DNA of 64,000 bases, taken from contig JAKCPI010007924.1 of assembly GCA_023213315.1 (NCBI GenBank), positions 62,001 through 126,000 on the forward strand. Direction: 5' to 3'. Below, piece after piece: positions 9,652-20,555 of the stretch. The notes beneath the pieces are model-generated. The model was not told the DNA's origin. It made no database searches and saw only the letters and a list, made by a program, of their open reading frames with translations. Both the position numbers and the translations under genes were made by a program. Position 1 is the first letter of the stretch. The number at the start of each line of letters is the position of its first letter. Source of the DNA: Euborellia annulipes (Eukaryota > Arthropoda > Insecta > Dermaptera > Anisolabididae).

Positions 9652-9748
9652 CATAAATTGAGTAAATGACAAATCAAACAAAGAACAATTTGATAACTAA
9701 ATTTTTGATCTAGAATGAACGTAAACTTAGTATATTAGAGATAAAAAT
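9216..9748. other. No gene seen; long T-tract
   Basis: AT-rich, with about 40 consecutive T at 9610-9649, which may be the tail of an unrecognised retroposon. No coding pattern. Confidence 0.45.
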
Positions 9749-10669
9749 CTGGTGTGACTGGCGCACAGCACACAACTTTCTCTTACCTTCGGTAATCGAA
9801 AGTTGTGTTCTGTGCTTGTCACACCAGATTTTTTGTGTCGACATATATTTAGTTCCCGACATGACAGTACGGAACATTTGAATTCAGATGTAAAATTTAT
9901 AAGTATGGGAAAATATTTATATTTTGTTACCATGGCAACCATTTGGACCCTGTTATGCAATGGTGTGTCAAAGACCAAAAAATTCAAAATTGAGTTAAGC
10001 ACAGAATATTGTTTCAAATGCTTTAATTAATAGTATTTTTTATGAAATATGTCCTAAAAAAATTTATATTTAATGTTACTTGCACAATTGACATGAAAAA
10101 TTACATGTAATCCAATGTAAACAAAAAACTTTATTGTTGATTTTCTCAAAACTCGATATTTGGTCTTTGACACACCATTGCATAACAGGGTTCATTTCTC
10201 CTATCTTCCCTATGAAATACAAGAGTAAAGTGGTCTTCAGAAGATTTCAATCGCAAAATGAGAATATACATTTGAAAGAGCATCTAAAAAATAATTGATT
10301 TTTGAATTTAAAAAAAAATCTTTGGAGCAAATTTTGAGAAAATCGAAAAAAACTGAAAAAGTGCATCAGTAAAGTACTAGTACTCTTTGGCCGATTTTGA
10401 TTAAAAGCTTATTTTTCCGGTCCCGGGGGGTGTTTAACTTAAATATAAAATTTCAACCTCGTAGCTCAATTCCTTCATGCTTAAAATTGAACACACACAC
10501 ACCCCCACCCACCCACACACAGACAGACCATGTCGCGAAAACCACTTTTTTGGATTCAGGGGACCTCAAAACGTGAAGATCCATCAAAATCTCGACATCG
10601 AATTTTTGACATGAATCCAATACTTTCTCTCTATATATATATTACATATATACATAGGTAAGAGAAAGT
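9749..10669 (-). mobile_element. HER, full length, split by MITE-4
   Basis: Minus copy with both hairpins intact: TCTGGTGTGACTGGCGCAC at the left and TACATAGGTAAGAGAAAGT at the right. The MITE-4 at 9955-10193 sits in its CATGGCAACCATTTCTCC block. Contains an AC/CCCA microsatellite. Confidence 0.9.
9955..10193 (+). mobile_element. MITE-4, complete, with ATTT duplication
   Basis: Ends GGACCCTGTTATGCAATGG and CCATTGCATAACAGGGTTC, flanked by ATTT at 9951-9954 and 10194-10197. Removing one ATTT restores the HER consensus, so the borders are exact. The interior contains AGTATTTTTTATGAAAT, the empty site for the HER in the 5857 copy. Confidence 0.88.
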
Positions 10670-10676
10670 AAAAAAT

Positions 10677-11777
10677 TAAGGATGGAAAAATCGACTCTGA
10701 CTTCAATCAAGAATCGATTTTTTACTGAAAATAATCGACTTTTTAGAATCGATTTGAAACTCTCTCAAAGTCGATTAGAATCGATTCTCACTGGACGACT
10801 TCGACTTTTTTCTTACAATACTTAGTATCCGATGGTAATATAGTTTGTGACGTTTTCATTGATTGACTTTCATCATTCTTTTAAAACCTATACACATAAC
10901 ACACCACTCAAGATCGGTTAGTGAACATGAACATTGTGGCATTCTTAATTCCTCAATTTTAATATTTTATTTTGATACTCAACTTTCATATTTTATTTTA
11001 ATGTTCGGTGCTATATCACTTGCAATTTCTGGATAGAATCTTCTCTTATAAAAATATTGATAACAATATTTGTGTGTCTTGTATTTTTTTATAAAAAATG
11101 TTTAATCTATATATATAAAAATGAAATGGGAAAAATGTATGTATGTATGTAAATATGTATGTATATGTTCTATAGAAATCCACAATTTCCAATGAATCCA
11201 TTTGAAATTAAGTATACATATAGTATATGGCTCTGGGAGTAACGTAGTAATAATTTGAATCTCTTAAATGTTTTGGAAAATTAATTATAATCAAATTTCT
11301 TCAATATGGGAACACAAAATCAACAAATTGGCTAGAAATTAGAGAGCGTCCTTTATGCTTTGTGAACCAGCTTCCTACCTGACTATGGGCTGGGGGTGGG
11401 GGCTACGCAGCAGTTGAAAAACGAAGAGAGGTGACTGACCCTTTAAACAGTCATAAACAGACCCTTTTGTGCTGTTCCCAATCGGTACCCTCGCCTCGCT
11501 TGTATATAAGATCCTTCCTTAACATCTTGACACTTGCATTGCAACAAGAAATATCCCAAATTGGGAATAAACTTGCTCGCCTAAGGCGAGCAAGGGGTCC
11601 AGGGGGCGCAGCCCCCTGGCTAGGCGGAAAGCCCGCCGAAGGCGGGCTTTGCGACTATACTTTATAAATATGATATTACTGAGAATCTTCTATTCACGAG
11701 TTAAAGAGTTTTCAACTTTCAGGAATGATTAATCGATTCCGAGAAATCGACTTTTTCGAGCGTCTTTTCCAATCCTA
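10677..11777 (+). mobile_element. hAT-like element 13, with Helitron insertion
   Basis: Left end TAAGGATGGAAAAATCGACT and right end TCTTTTCCAATCCTA are imperfect inverted repeats. Flanks TAAAAAAT and ATAAAAAT are a plausible decayed 8-bp duplication. Subterminal GAATCGATT repeats are typical of hAT ends. A reversed relative lies at about 15090-17038. Confidence 0.6.
11106..11657 (+). mobile_element. Helitron H3 (non-autonomous)
   Basis: Begins A|TCTATATATATAAAAATG, has a TATG microsatellite, and ends with the hairpin GCCCGCCGAAGGCGGGC followed by TTTGCGACTA, a slightly altered CTAG end. The relative at 15090-17038 reads ATGTTTAAATACTG across the equivalent site with no insertion. Confidence 0.7.
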
Positions 11778-12244
11778 ATAAAAATTTGACAAAAAAAAAA
11801 AAGTAAATATTAGATTAAATGCGTAATTTTGTTTTAATATTAAAAAAAAAAGTTATTCAAAAATAAATTTCAAGTTAAATAAAACCCATTCATTTAGGAG
11901 ATGGATAGGTAGAAGAGCTTCCTTCAATATTTATTAATGAATGGTATTTCGCTTCAAAGTAAAATTGAGAGTTTATGAGAGCGAGAGAGAGAGATGAGAG
12001 CCCATTCTCTTCTTCTTCTTCTTCTTCCTTTGATTTCCATGCATGCATGCATGCATGCATCATTCCATGTAGATTAGAATGTGAAACATGCTTTCTACAA
12101 ACTGTTGCTTTGAATTATATTGGATTCTATTATATTAAAGCCTTAAATTGAGTTATATCACACCATATTTTGGGTTTTCATTCGTAATTAATTTTTGTTG
12201 TTAACTTACCTTTATTCATTTTCAATTAATTATTTGATTTTTCT
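11778..12244. other. No gene seen; microsatellites
   Basis: Includes a (TTC)n run at about 12007-12027 and a (GCAT)n run at about 12041-12062. Otherwise AT-rich and unassigned. Confidence 0.45.
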
Positions 12245-12635
12245 TTAAGGTGCGCGTTATAACACGATTGACTACCGAGTTACTCTAGGCGGCAAGAGAT
12301 GGCGTTAGTTTTTCCCATAGGGATACAAGGGATTTATTCCGTTTCATTTGAAAGATTCCAGCTAATTAATTAAGGGTAGAAAATTAATTATTTTTTAACA
12401 CAATGATTGCTAATTTAATTATCTATAAAATATAGAGCGAATTTTTTTAAAATATCTTTTATTTAATGCGATTAATCTAAAAAAAAAAATTTATTTTTTC
12501 GAAAATCAAAAAAAGGGCTTCTATAAGTTGTAGATAATTTAAATAGCTTTAATTAAAAATAATTTGAGGTCGATAGCTTCTAAATTATTTCCGCCGCAAT
12601 CTCTCAAAATCAGCACCCCGAGACGCGCACGTTAA
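12245..12635 (+). mobile_element. piggyBac-type MITE, copy 2
   Basis: TTAA at 12245-12248 and 12632-12635; ends TTAAGGTGCGCGTTATAAC and CCCGAGACGCGCACGTTAA. Internal landmark GGCGGCAAGAGATGGCGTTA is shared with copies at 4013 and 23430. Confidence 0.82.
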
Positions 12636-12983
12636 TATTCAAAAACGAATTGCTTGCCAGAATTAAGTCAAAAGAGGCAGTAGAAAAAAATTCTTTGAAA
12701 ATCAATTTATGTAGGCTATATAGGTCTACGTACAATGGCACAATCAGGGAAGTTTTTATTGAGGTTAAGGAGAGAGAATAAATAGATTCTAGGGCATGAA
12801 TTTATGGACTTTTAATTTAAGAAATATTTGCATTTGTTTTAAATATGCATCCTGCTTAATACCAAATAGAAAAATCATGATCCCCCTTCCTCCCCATCAG
12901 AGGTAATGATCACGCCAGTGTCTATATTCGAATAATTATTCTTTGATAGGGAATATAATATCCCCTCTACTCTGTTGTTTTTT
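12636..12983. other. No gene seen
   Basis: AT-rich, apparently unique sequence before the next HER. Confidence 0.45.
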
Positions 12984-13652
12984 ACTTTCTCTTACCTATG
13001 TATATATGTAATATATATATAGAGAGAAAGTATTGGATTCATGTCAAAAATTCGATGTCGAGATTTTGATGGATCTTCACGTTTTGAGGTCCCCTGAATC
13101 CAAAAAAGTGGTTTTCGCGACATGGTCTGTCTGTGTGTGTGTGTCTGTCTGTGTGTGTGTCTGTGAACAAAATATCTCAAGAACGAAAAGAGCTAGGAAG
13201 TTGAAATTTTATATTTAAGTTAGGCACCCCCATGGGACGTGATACGAAGCTTTTGAACAAAATCGAAGAAAAAGTACTAGTACTTTACTGATGTACTTTT
13301 TCAGTTTTTTTCGATTTTCTCAAAATTTGCTCCAACGATTTTTTTTTAATTCATATATCAACTATTTTTTAGTTGCTCTTTAAAATGTATATTCTCATTT
13401 TGTGATTGAAATCTTCTGAAGACCACTTTACTCTTGTACTCCATAGAAAAGATAGGAGAAATGGTTGCCATGGTATCAAAATATAAATATTTTGCCATAC
13501 TTATAAATTTTACATCTTGAATTCAATTGTACCCTACTGTCGGAAACTAAATACATGTCGACACAAAAAATCTGGTGTGACAAGCACAGTACACAACTCT
13601 CGATTACCGAAGGTAAGAGAAAGTTGTGTGCTGTGCGCCAGTCACACCAGAT
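12984..13652 (+). mobile_element. HER, full length
   Basis: ACTTTCTCTTACCTATG at the left, GTGTGTGTCT microsatellite in the middle, CAGTCACACCAGA at the right. T-tract precedes; an A-run of the adjoining SINE follows the terminal ATTT. Confidence 0.9.
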
Positions 13653-13659
13653 TTAAAAA

Positions 13660-14235
13660 AAAAAAGACAATTTTTTCTCATTCTCACTCACCACATATTC
13701 ACACATTCTTTTCGGCAACCAGGGCCGGGACTACGAGATTTTTAAGGGGGGACAAAATTTAATTTGCCGCCCCCTCCTTAAAATTTTCTATACAAAATTC
13801 ATATCATTTTACCTTTTTTTTAGTAAATCTTTCTTTAATTGCCGCCCCCTGATATCTACCGCTCGGGGCACATGCACCCACTGCCCCCCCCCCCCTAGAT
13901 CCGGCCCTGTCGGCACCTCAGGCCATATAAGACTTTCACGATATCTGTTATTGAATAATATACATATTGGGTTCCTTCTTCTTTTCTTCTTCTTCTTCTT
14001 CTTCTTTCTTCGCCTTTATTATTCCCGCGGTGCGCGGTCTGCGATCATATCTCTCTTGATCCGGTGAAGCCAAATCATCCTACGTGCTCCCTCCAGGCAT
14101 TCTTATTTAAGCCATCTGGTATCCAAATGGCTTAAATAAAAGCTTAAATAAAATCATTGGGCTGCCTGGGGTCCGAACCCGCGACTTTTGGTATACGAGG
14201 TTAATACGCTAACCCCTACCAAGCCCCGAGGGCTC
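13660..14235 (-). mobile_element. SINE-A, split by hAT-2 and by a CT-rich insert
   Basis: Tail at 13670-13719, continued at 13911-13975 (GGCCATATAAGACTTTCACG), then body and head at 14093-14235 (TGGGGTCCGAACCCGCGAC). Between 13976 and 14092 lies a TTC-rich block with GTGCGCGGTCTGCGATCATA that is foreign to the SINE. Confidence 0.75.
13720..13910. mobile_element. hAT-2, non-autonomous
   Basis: Ends CAGGGCCGGGAC and ATCCGGCCCTG; flanks TCGGCAAC and TCGGCACC are an 8-bp duplication with one change inside a SINE-A tail. Interior GCCGCCCCCT-rich. Confidence 0.8.
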
Positions 14236-14263
14236 TACTCTGTTGTGAAATGAAAAAAAAAAA

Positions 14264-14951
14264 TCTGGTGTGACTGGCGCACAGCACACAACTTTCTCTT
14301 ACCTTCGGTAATCGAATGTTGTGTACTGTGCTTGTCACACCAGATTTTTTGTGTCGACATGTATTTAGTTTCCGATAATAGGGTACATTCGAATTTCAAG
14401 TTGTAAAATTTATAAGTATGGCAAAATATTTATATGTTGTTACCATGGCAACCATTCTCCTATCTTTTCTATGGAGAACAAGAGTAAAGTGGTCTTCTGA
14501 AGATTTCAATCACAAAATGAGAATATACATTTTAAAGAGAATCTAAAAAATAATTGATTTTTGAATTTAAAAAAAAATCGTTGGAGCAAATTTTGAGAAA
14601 ATCGAAAAAAACTGAAAAAGTGCATCAGTAAAGTACTAGTACTAGGTACTAGGTCGATTTTGTTCAAAAGCTTCGTGTCAGGTCCCATGGGGGTGCCTAA
14701 CTTAAATATAAAATTTCAACCTCCTAGCTCTTTTCGTTCTTGAGATATTTTGTTCACAGACACACACACAGACAGACACACACCCAGACACACAGACAGA
14801 CAGACAGACCATGTCGCGAAAATCACTTTTTTGGATTCAGGGGACCTCAAAACGTGAAGATCCATCAAAATCTCGACATCGAATTTTTGACATGAATCCA
14901 ATACTTTCTCTCTTTATATATATTAACATATATATAGAGGTAAGAGAAAGT
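14264..14951 (-). mobile_element. HER, full length
   Basis: Both hairpins present: TCTGGTGTGACTGGCGCAC and TATAGAGGTAAGAGAAAGT. Adjacent A-runs on both sides match the T-tract target preference read from the other strand. Confidence 0.9.
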
Positions 14952-14989
14952 AAAAAAAAAAAAAAAAAAAAAAAACAGAACAGAAGAAA

Positions 14990-15090
14990 AGATACTGTAT
15001 TCTACCCGAAAAAAACACACATACACACGGTCTTTTCGTCAACTTAGGGATATAAGACTTTAAACGATAACCGTTATTATAAAAAATATT
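14990..15090 (-). mobile_element. SINE-A tail fragment
   Basis: CACACGGTCTTTTCGTCAAC, then AAGACTTTAAACGATAACCG: the 3' module of a minus SINE-A, without head. Confidence 0.6.
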
Positions 15091-15186
15091 CTATATAATA
15101 TTATTTATACTATTTATTTATTTATAATATAAGATTTATTACATAAATCTATTACATCAGTATTTAAACATTTTATTAAATACAAT

Positions 15187-15456
15187 CGTAAGCGTAGCCA
15201 GAAATATTTGATGGGGGGGGGGGGGGGGTTAAAGAAATTTTTTTGAAAAATTTTAGATTATTTTAAGATATTTTTAAATCATTTTTTACTTTCTCTTACC
15301 TATGTATATATGTAATATATAGGTATATATATAGAGAGAGAAAGTATTGGATTCATGTCAAAAATTCGATGTCGAGATTTTGATGGATCTTCACGTTTTG
15401 AGGTCCCCTGAATCCAAAAAAGTGGTTTTCGCGACATGGTCTGTCTGTCTGTGTAT

Positions 15457-15497
<41 letters not shown>

Positions 15498-16148
15498 TGT
15501 GAACAAAATATCTCAAGAACGAAAAGAGCTAGGAGGTTGAAATTTTATATTTAAGTTAGACACCCCCATGGGACCTGAACCGAAGCTTTTGAACAAAATC
15601 GACCAAAGAGTACTAGTACTTTACTGATGCACTTTTTCAGTTTTTTTCGATTTTCTCAAAATTTGCACTAACGATTTTTTTTAAAATTCATATATCAACT
15701 ATTTTTTAGTTGCTCTTTAAAATGTATATTCTCATTTTGTGATTGAAGTCTTCTGAAGACCACTTTACTCCTGTACTACATAGAAAAGATAGGAGAAATG
15801 GTTGCCATGGTATCAAAATATAAATATTTTCCCATACTTATAAATTTTACATCTTGAAAATCGAATGTACCATACTGTCGGAAACTAAATACATGTCGAC
15901 ACAAAAAATCTGGTGTGACAAGCACAGTACACAACTTTCGATTACCGAAGGTAAGAGAAAGTTGTGTGCTCTGCGCCAGTCACACCAGATTTTTTTTTTT
16001 TTTAGCTAGAGTAAATTATTATATTTTACTTTCTCTTACCCTATATGAAATATAATTTGTATTATAGAGCTTAAATATCTAGTCATGGCTTGGGTTCCAT
16101 GGGGGGGGGGGGGAATGAACCCCCAAAACCCCCCTGGCTACGCATATG
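15187..16148. mobile_element. hAT-15, decayed, carrying a HER
   Basis: GCGTAGCCAG near 15192 and CTGGCTACGC near 16133 are inverted; flanks AATACAAT and AATACAAC fit an 8-bp duplication with one change. G-run at 15213-15228 and matching GGGGGG/CCCCCC patches near 16100-16130 are typical of this hAT group. Confidence 0.6.
15288..15989 (+). mobile_element. HER, full length, long TG microsatellite
   Basis: ACTTTCTCTTACC to CACACCAGA with a pure TG run at about 15460-15496 between the GACATGG and GAACAAAATATCTC blocks. A separate 5' hairpin remnant of another HER lies at about 16025-16070. Confidence 0.9.
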
Positions 16149-16379
16149 AATACAACACACAAATATTGCTTTCAATATTTTTATAAAAGAATATTCTATC
16201 CAGAAATTGCACGTGATGTGATATGGCACCGAGCATTAAAATGAAAATATGAAATTTGAGTATCAAAATAAAATAGTAAAATATTAACAAATAGAAGTAT
16301 GGTGGCTGTGAATAAAGTTGATTGGAGAAAGGGCAGGTTCAGCCAAATAAAATGCCTTTATATGCTTCTCGACTCCGGA

Positions 16380-16414
16380 GACGTTTCGAGACAAATTTAA
16401 TATCTCATCATCAG
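16380..16414 (-). ncRNA. Hammerhead ribozyme, PLE type
   Basis: Minus strand reads CTGATGA, helix II GAGA...TCTC, GAAAC, cleavage triplet GTC. Helix I pairs TTCGGA before the core with TCCGGA after GTC (six pairs, one wobble). Helix III would be the self-complementary ACGU seen in dimer-acting PLE hammerheads. Confidence 0.75.
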
Positions 16415-16650
16415 TCCGAATCGAAATGTTGCATAAAGGTGGTCATTAATTATACAGTACATGTACATGTGAATTTATTATAATGAAAACGTCTCGAAGT
16501 GCACATGACATAAAAATTTCTCAATATATCAATATATATATTGAGAAATTTTTATGTCATGTGCACTTCGAGACGTTTTCATTATAATAAATTCACATGT
16601 ACATGTACTGTATAATTAATGACCACCTTTATGCAACATTTCGATTCGGA

Positions 16651-16685
16651 CTGATGATGAGATATTAAATTTGTCTCGAAACGTC
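16651..16685 (+). ncRNA. Hammerhead ribozyme, mirror copy
   Basis: Same motif as 16380-16414 in the opposite arm: CTGATGA at 16651, GAAACGTC at 16678-16685, helix I TTCGGA/TCCGGA. All core residues known to be needed are present. Confidence 0.75.
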
Positions 16686-17038
16686 TCCGGAGTCGAGAAG
16701 CATATAAAGGCTTTTTATTTGGCTGAACCTGCCCTTTCTCCAATCAGTAAAATATTAATATTGAGGAATTAATAATGCCACATATGTTCACTAACCGATC
16801 TTAGAAAGCGTGTTGATTAGTGTGTTATGTGTAGGTTTTAAAAGAAAGATGAAAGTCAATCAATGAAGACGTCACAAACTATGTTACCATCGGATACTAA
16901 CAAGTATTGTAAGAAAAAAGTCCAGTGAGAATCGATTCTAATCAACTTGAAAGAGTTTCAGCTCGATTCTAAAAAGTCGATTATTTTCAGTTAAAGATCG
17001 ATTCTTGGTTAAAGACAGAGTGTCGACTTTTCCATCCT

Positions 17039-17542
17039 CAGGGCTTTAGCTGCTATCTCTTACCTTTTGTGTTATTTATTAATTGTGTTTGCACCGTATT
17101 ATTGAATGATATAAGGCCTTGGAAGGACTCTATAACGTCCACTTCATTTAAAATTACAATTTTTTTTTTATTATTATTAAATTATTCAGAGTTTCAAAGA
17201 GAATAAATAAAAGTACGAGATCATTAATTTTAGAACAATTTATTTTCAAAGTGTTTTTGTTGTTTGATAACATCTCCAATGTCCTGTTAGAAGGAGATGT
17301 TTTATATTTGCAATTAAGATCTCGGAAGATAACCAACTCTCTCTCTTCATTTATTATTATAAACTTCAACTTCCTCCTTTTAAAGTAAATTATTGATTAT
17401 TATTGTTTTCATTGAAAATGTCTGCTTGTATTGGATAAAATTATAAACATAATTTTTAGTATAAAACAAGCGTCAGCAAAAGTTTGACTAAAATTAGTCC
17501 ACCAGAATGACGTCATTTTTTTTTCAACACCAACAGGTAGTC
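17039..17542. other. No gene seen
   Basis: AT-rich; nothing recognised. The minus frame 17369-17154 is low-complexity and not convincing. Confidence 0.4.
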
Positions 17543-17575
17543 GACGTTTCGGGAACGCATCGTTCTCATCTTCAG
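17543..17575 (-). ncRNA. Hammerhead ribozyme motif (PLE pLTR fragment)
   Basis: CTGAAGA, helix II GAGAACG/CGTTCCC with an ATG loop, GAAAC, GTC. Helix I has three clear pairs. Flanking sequence is a single pLTR arm; the partner arm is not visible nearby. Confidence 0.65.
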
Positions 17576-17987
17576 GACGACATTTTACCATTTATTTGAC
17601 CTGTTGGCAACCCCAATTTTGATATTCTCCATCAATAATTTTCTACAAAAGTATTTTCATTTTATTGTTGGCTTCGGACAGCATTGACCACAATCCAACT
17701 TCCTTCATCAATAATTTTAACTACAATTGTTAAATTAAGCCCTTTTCTGAGGGAAAAATATCATTAAAAAACTCTCAAATCTTAAGCATATCAACTACAT
17801 AAAATAAATAGATCAATAAGGAAAAATTAAATAGATAATAAATGGGCTAACTCCTGTCGAAATAGTTCATGCCGCTTATTAATGGATTTGTATTGCTTTT
17901 TGATTTTTGAAATTTAAATATATTTTTTCCTCAAATTTAATAATCTCGAATGTGTTTATTAAAGCTTTTGTGGTTCGAAATATTGTT

Positions 17988-18708
17988 ATTATTAGGAGAC
18001 TTTTTAATTATAGACCACATTTTTGTATTAAATATTTATTAAAAATATATAAATGTAAATGTGTATATGTGTATGTATGTATATGTGGGTATATAACTTG
18101 TATGTACGTATATGTGTAATTTTAGAATGATTTAATAATATTTTATAACATCTATGTTAAAATCAAACTCAGGAAACTTATTGTAACATCATGCTTTTTA
18201 TGTAAACACTTACTTTGATAATTGTGACTAACTTCATGGAAATGAGTGAAAATAGCGGGAAAATTTGAATCTAACTTCACAGAAATGCCGACAGATGGCG
18301 CTGACATCGCTGTATATAAAAAGGCAAGTAACGGACATGACAGTTGGTTCACTTGAGTCGGAGCAAGTGCACAGTACCTCCTATACCAAACGTCGCGGGT
18401 TCGGACCCAGGCAGTCCGATGATTTTATTTAAACCATTTGGATACCAGATGGCTTGAATAGAAATGCCTGAGCCCACAATATATATATTAATTACAACGG
18501 TTATCTTCTAAAGTCTTATATGGTCTGAGTTGCCGAAAAGACTGTGTGAATGTGAGTGTGAATGTTTAAAAAAAAAAAAAAAGTGCACAGTACTTGATAA
18601 CGGCTGCAGAATAAGCAGTTGAAACGTTGTACAGTATTTATTTATTTTTAATAAATATTTAATACAAAAGTGTGGTCTATAATTAAAAAGTCTCCTAATA
18701 ATAATTTA
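17988..18708. mobile_element. Penelope-like inverted pLTR pair with SINE insertion
   Basis: 64-bp inverted arms at 17988-18051 and 18645-18708 (ATTAGGAGACTTTTTAATTA and its complement, then TATAGACCACA). At 18594-18628 a hammerhead-like motif reads TTGATAA, a 7-bp helix II (CGGCTGC/GCAGTTG), GAAACGTT, and helix I GTAC/GTAC; the core is altered. A related arm fragment is at about 54890-54930. Confidence 0.6.
18378..18581 (+). mobile_element. SINE-A, 5'-truncated, exact 12-bp duplication
   Basis: Starts inside the tRNA head at CTCCTATACCAAACGTCG, B box GGGTTCGGACC, tail GAGTTGCCGAAAAGACTGTG, A-run. AGTGCACAGTAC at 18366-18377 and 18582-18593 flanks it, showing target-primed insertion of a truncated copy into a PLE. 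Confidence 0.88.
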
Positions 18709-19110
18709 ATAACCTCCATTATTTCAAGGCCTATCCTAATGATGAAGTTATTGATGCCAGGAGGTGGATCGGTTATTACTCTCAGTTCTTTGTTTTGTAT
18801 CGTCTCCAGTATTTTGATGTTCGATATGACGGCACGTCCCATCCATAATGGAGCTCTATAGCTTAGATGAGGTCGCACCATGGCCTTATAAAGATTAAGT
18901 TTCGATTGCAGGTCCAGAGGGCTTCTAGGAGTTACAAGAGGCCAGATGAGACAATTCGCTAGCTTATGTGGGGACCGTCCCCAATCCAATCTTCGTTCGA
19001 GTTGTATATCAATATATTTAGAATTTGGTAGACATTCGAGAGATTTCGCCTCATGCACTATTTTCCATTTCAAGTGTTTTTTCCTACTGGTAAATAGAAT
19101 GGCTTGAGTT
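18690..19110 (-). pseudogene. Jockey-like LINE reverse transcriptase, C-terminal part
   Basis: The minus frame is open from 19110: KTQAILFTSRKKH, then SKYIDIQLERRLDWG, then LYKAMVRPHLSYRAPLW. These match the end of the RT palm and the thumb of jockey/I-type LINEs (KTExxxFT; KYLGVxLDxxLxW; LYKAxIRPxLxY). The frame ends inside PLE sequence; endonuclease, YxDD palm and 3' UTR are absent. Truncated at both ends. Confidence 0.75.
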
Positions 19111-19114
19111 TTTT

Positions 19115-19508
19115 ACTTTCTCTTACCTCTATATATATATGTTAATATATATAGAGAGAGAAGTATTGGTTTCATGTCAACAATTCGATGTCGAGATTTT
19201 GATGGATATACACGTTTTGAGGTCCCCTGAATCTAAAAAAGTGGTTTTCGCGACATGGTCTGTCTGTGTGTGTGTGTTTGTATGTCTGCCTGTGAGCAGA
19301 ATATCCTAAGAACGAAAAGGACTAGGAGGTCGAAATTGTAGATTTAAGTTAGGCACCCCCATGAGACGTGACACTAACCTTTTGAACAAAATCGACCAAA
19401 GAGCACTAGTACTTTACTGATGCATTTTTTCAGTTTTTTTCGATTTTCTCCAACGATTTTCTTTTAAATTCAAAAAATCAATTATTTTTTAGATTCTCTT
19501 TAAAATGT
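19115..19508 (+). mobile_element. HER, 3'-truncated
   Basis: ACTTTCTCTTACCTCTA through AGATTCTCTTTAAAATG, then unrelated sequence with a GCATGCATGCATA run. No 3' hairpin. Confidence 0.85.
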
Positions 19509-19920
19509 TGCATGCATGCATACTTACCATTTTAACCTGGTAGGACGAAGATTTGTTGAGTTGACATGTCTGAATGATCTCATAGGTATTGTGAAAGTAA
19601 TCCTCTAGATAACAAATGGAAATTAAAATCTGTCAAAGATTCTCTTAGAAGGAGCTTTTACTTGAAAACTGTCAAAACAACTTCTCTTTTAGTAATTTTC
19701 TTATAAAGAAGGAAGAGATGGACGATAAAAGCCCCGTCTTTTAATCTAACCAACGACTTTATTTGATTTTTTATTTAAATTCCCTTCTGATAACCTTTAA
19801 AGAGGAACTTTAATAGTCATCGATTTTGTTAAAAATGGACAGAAATTATAAATAAATTGAGATATTTTTATTAATATCCAAATTCTTTTAATACATTTTT
19901 CTTATACAAATATTTATTAG
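19509..19920. other. No gene seen
   Basis: Unassigned AT-rich DNA. Confidence 0.4.
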
Positions 19921-20096
19921 TAGCCGCGTCGCGACGCCCGCCTAGCCGGGGGGCTTCGCCCCTAGATCCCCCGCCGGCCTGCGGCGGGCCCTCGCCTTTT
20001 CTTAATTTTGAGAAGCTTCACGTCTAGACAGGGAGGGGAGCTTCGACTGGCTCGGGACCGCCAACGGCCAACTCTCGCCTTTTCTTCTCTTTTTTT
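19921..20096 (-). mobile_element. Helitron 3' end (H4), cut by a SINE
   Basis: Begins TAGCCGCGTCGCGACG, followed by CGCCGGCCTGCGGCG and CTCGCCTTTTCTTAATT: the GC-rich 3' segment of the Helitron family, with the terminal C of CTAG changed. Confidence 0.6.
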
Positions 20097-20350
20097 TAAA
20101 CACTCACACTTTTTTTCCCACTCACACACACATACACACAGTCTTTTGGGCAACTTAGGCCAGTTAAGACATTTTACGATATCCGTTATTGATTAATTTA
20201 CATACGATAATGGGGTCCAGGCATTCTTATTTAAGCCATTTGGTATCCAATTGGCTTAAATAAAATCATCGGACTGCCTGGGGTCCAAACCCGCGACTTT
20301 TGGTATACGAGGTCAGCACGCTAACCTCTACACCAAGCCCCGAGGGCCCT
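20097..20350 (-). mobile_element. SINE-A
   Basis: Tail CACAGTCTTTTGGGCAAC, body GGGGTCCAGGCATTCTTA, head ending CACCAAGCCCCGAGGGCC. It cuts the Helitron fragment before it. Confidence 0.82.
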
Positions 20351-20555
20351 ATCTTTCTTATGAATTACGATAATAAAGTGTGCTAAACAAAATTTCAAGA
20401 GAAAAATGAGAATATACATTTTAAATAGGATCTAAAAAATAATTGATTTTTGAATTTTAATCAAAATCGTTGGCGCGAATTTTGAGAAAATCGAAAAAAA
20501 TTGAAAAAGTACATCAGTAAAGTACTGGACTGATTTTGTTAAAATGCTTATTTTC

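Larger units (their letters stand above)
16288..16746. mobile_element. Penelope-like solo pLTR palindrome with two hammerheads
   Basis: Two arms of roughly 210 bp (about 16320-16528 and 16534-16742) are almost perfect reverse complements around an AT-rich centre. The left edge has an extra unpaired piece with GGCTGTGAATAAAG, the PLE 3' end. GTAAAATATTAA at 16276-16287 and 16747-16758 is a 12-bp target duplication. No coding sequence: a solo inverted-terminal structure in the hAT-like element. Confidence 0.8.
15091..17038 (-). mobile_element. hAT-like element 14, relative of the one at 10677
   Basis: Right end GTGTCGACTTTTCCATCCT matches the left end at 10677 on the other strand, and long internal homology follows (GTATTGTAAGAAAAAAGTCC; CACAAATATTGCTTTCAAT). 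It is split by hAT-15 and by a PLE palindrome. Its left terminus is not recognisable. Confidence 0.55.

Noticed and set aside
13976..14092. Possible separate gene-like insert in a SINE
   Set aside because: Mostly TTC repeats plus about 80 bp of moderate complexity; no frame, no borders with duplication.
19515..19550. U1 snRNA-like start (ATACTTACC)
   Set aside because: Only nine bases agree; the following sequence does not match U1 stem I.
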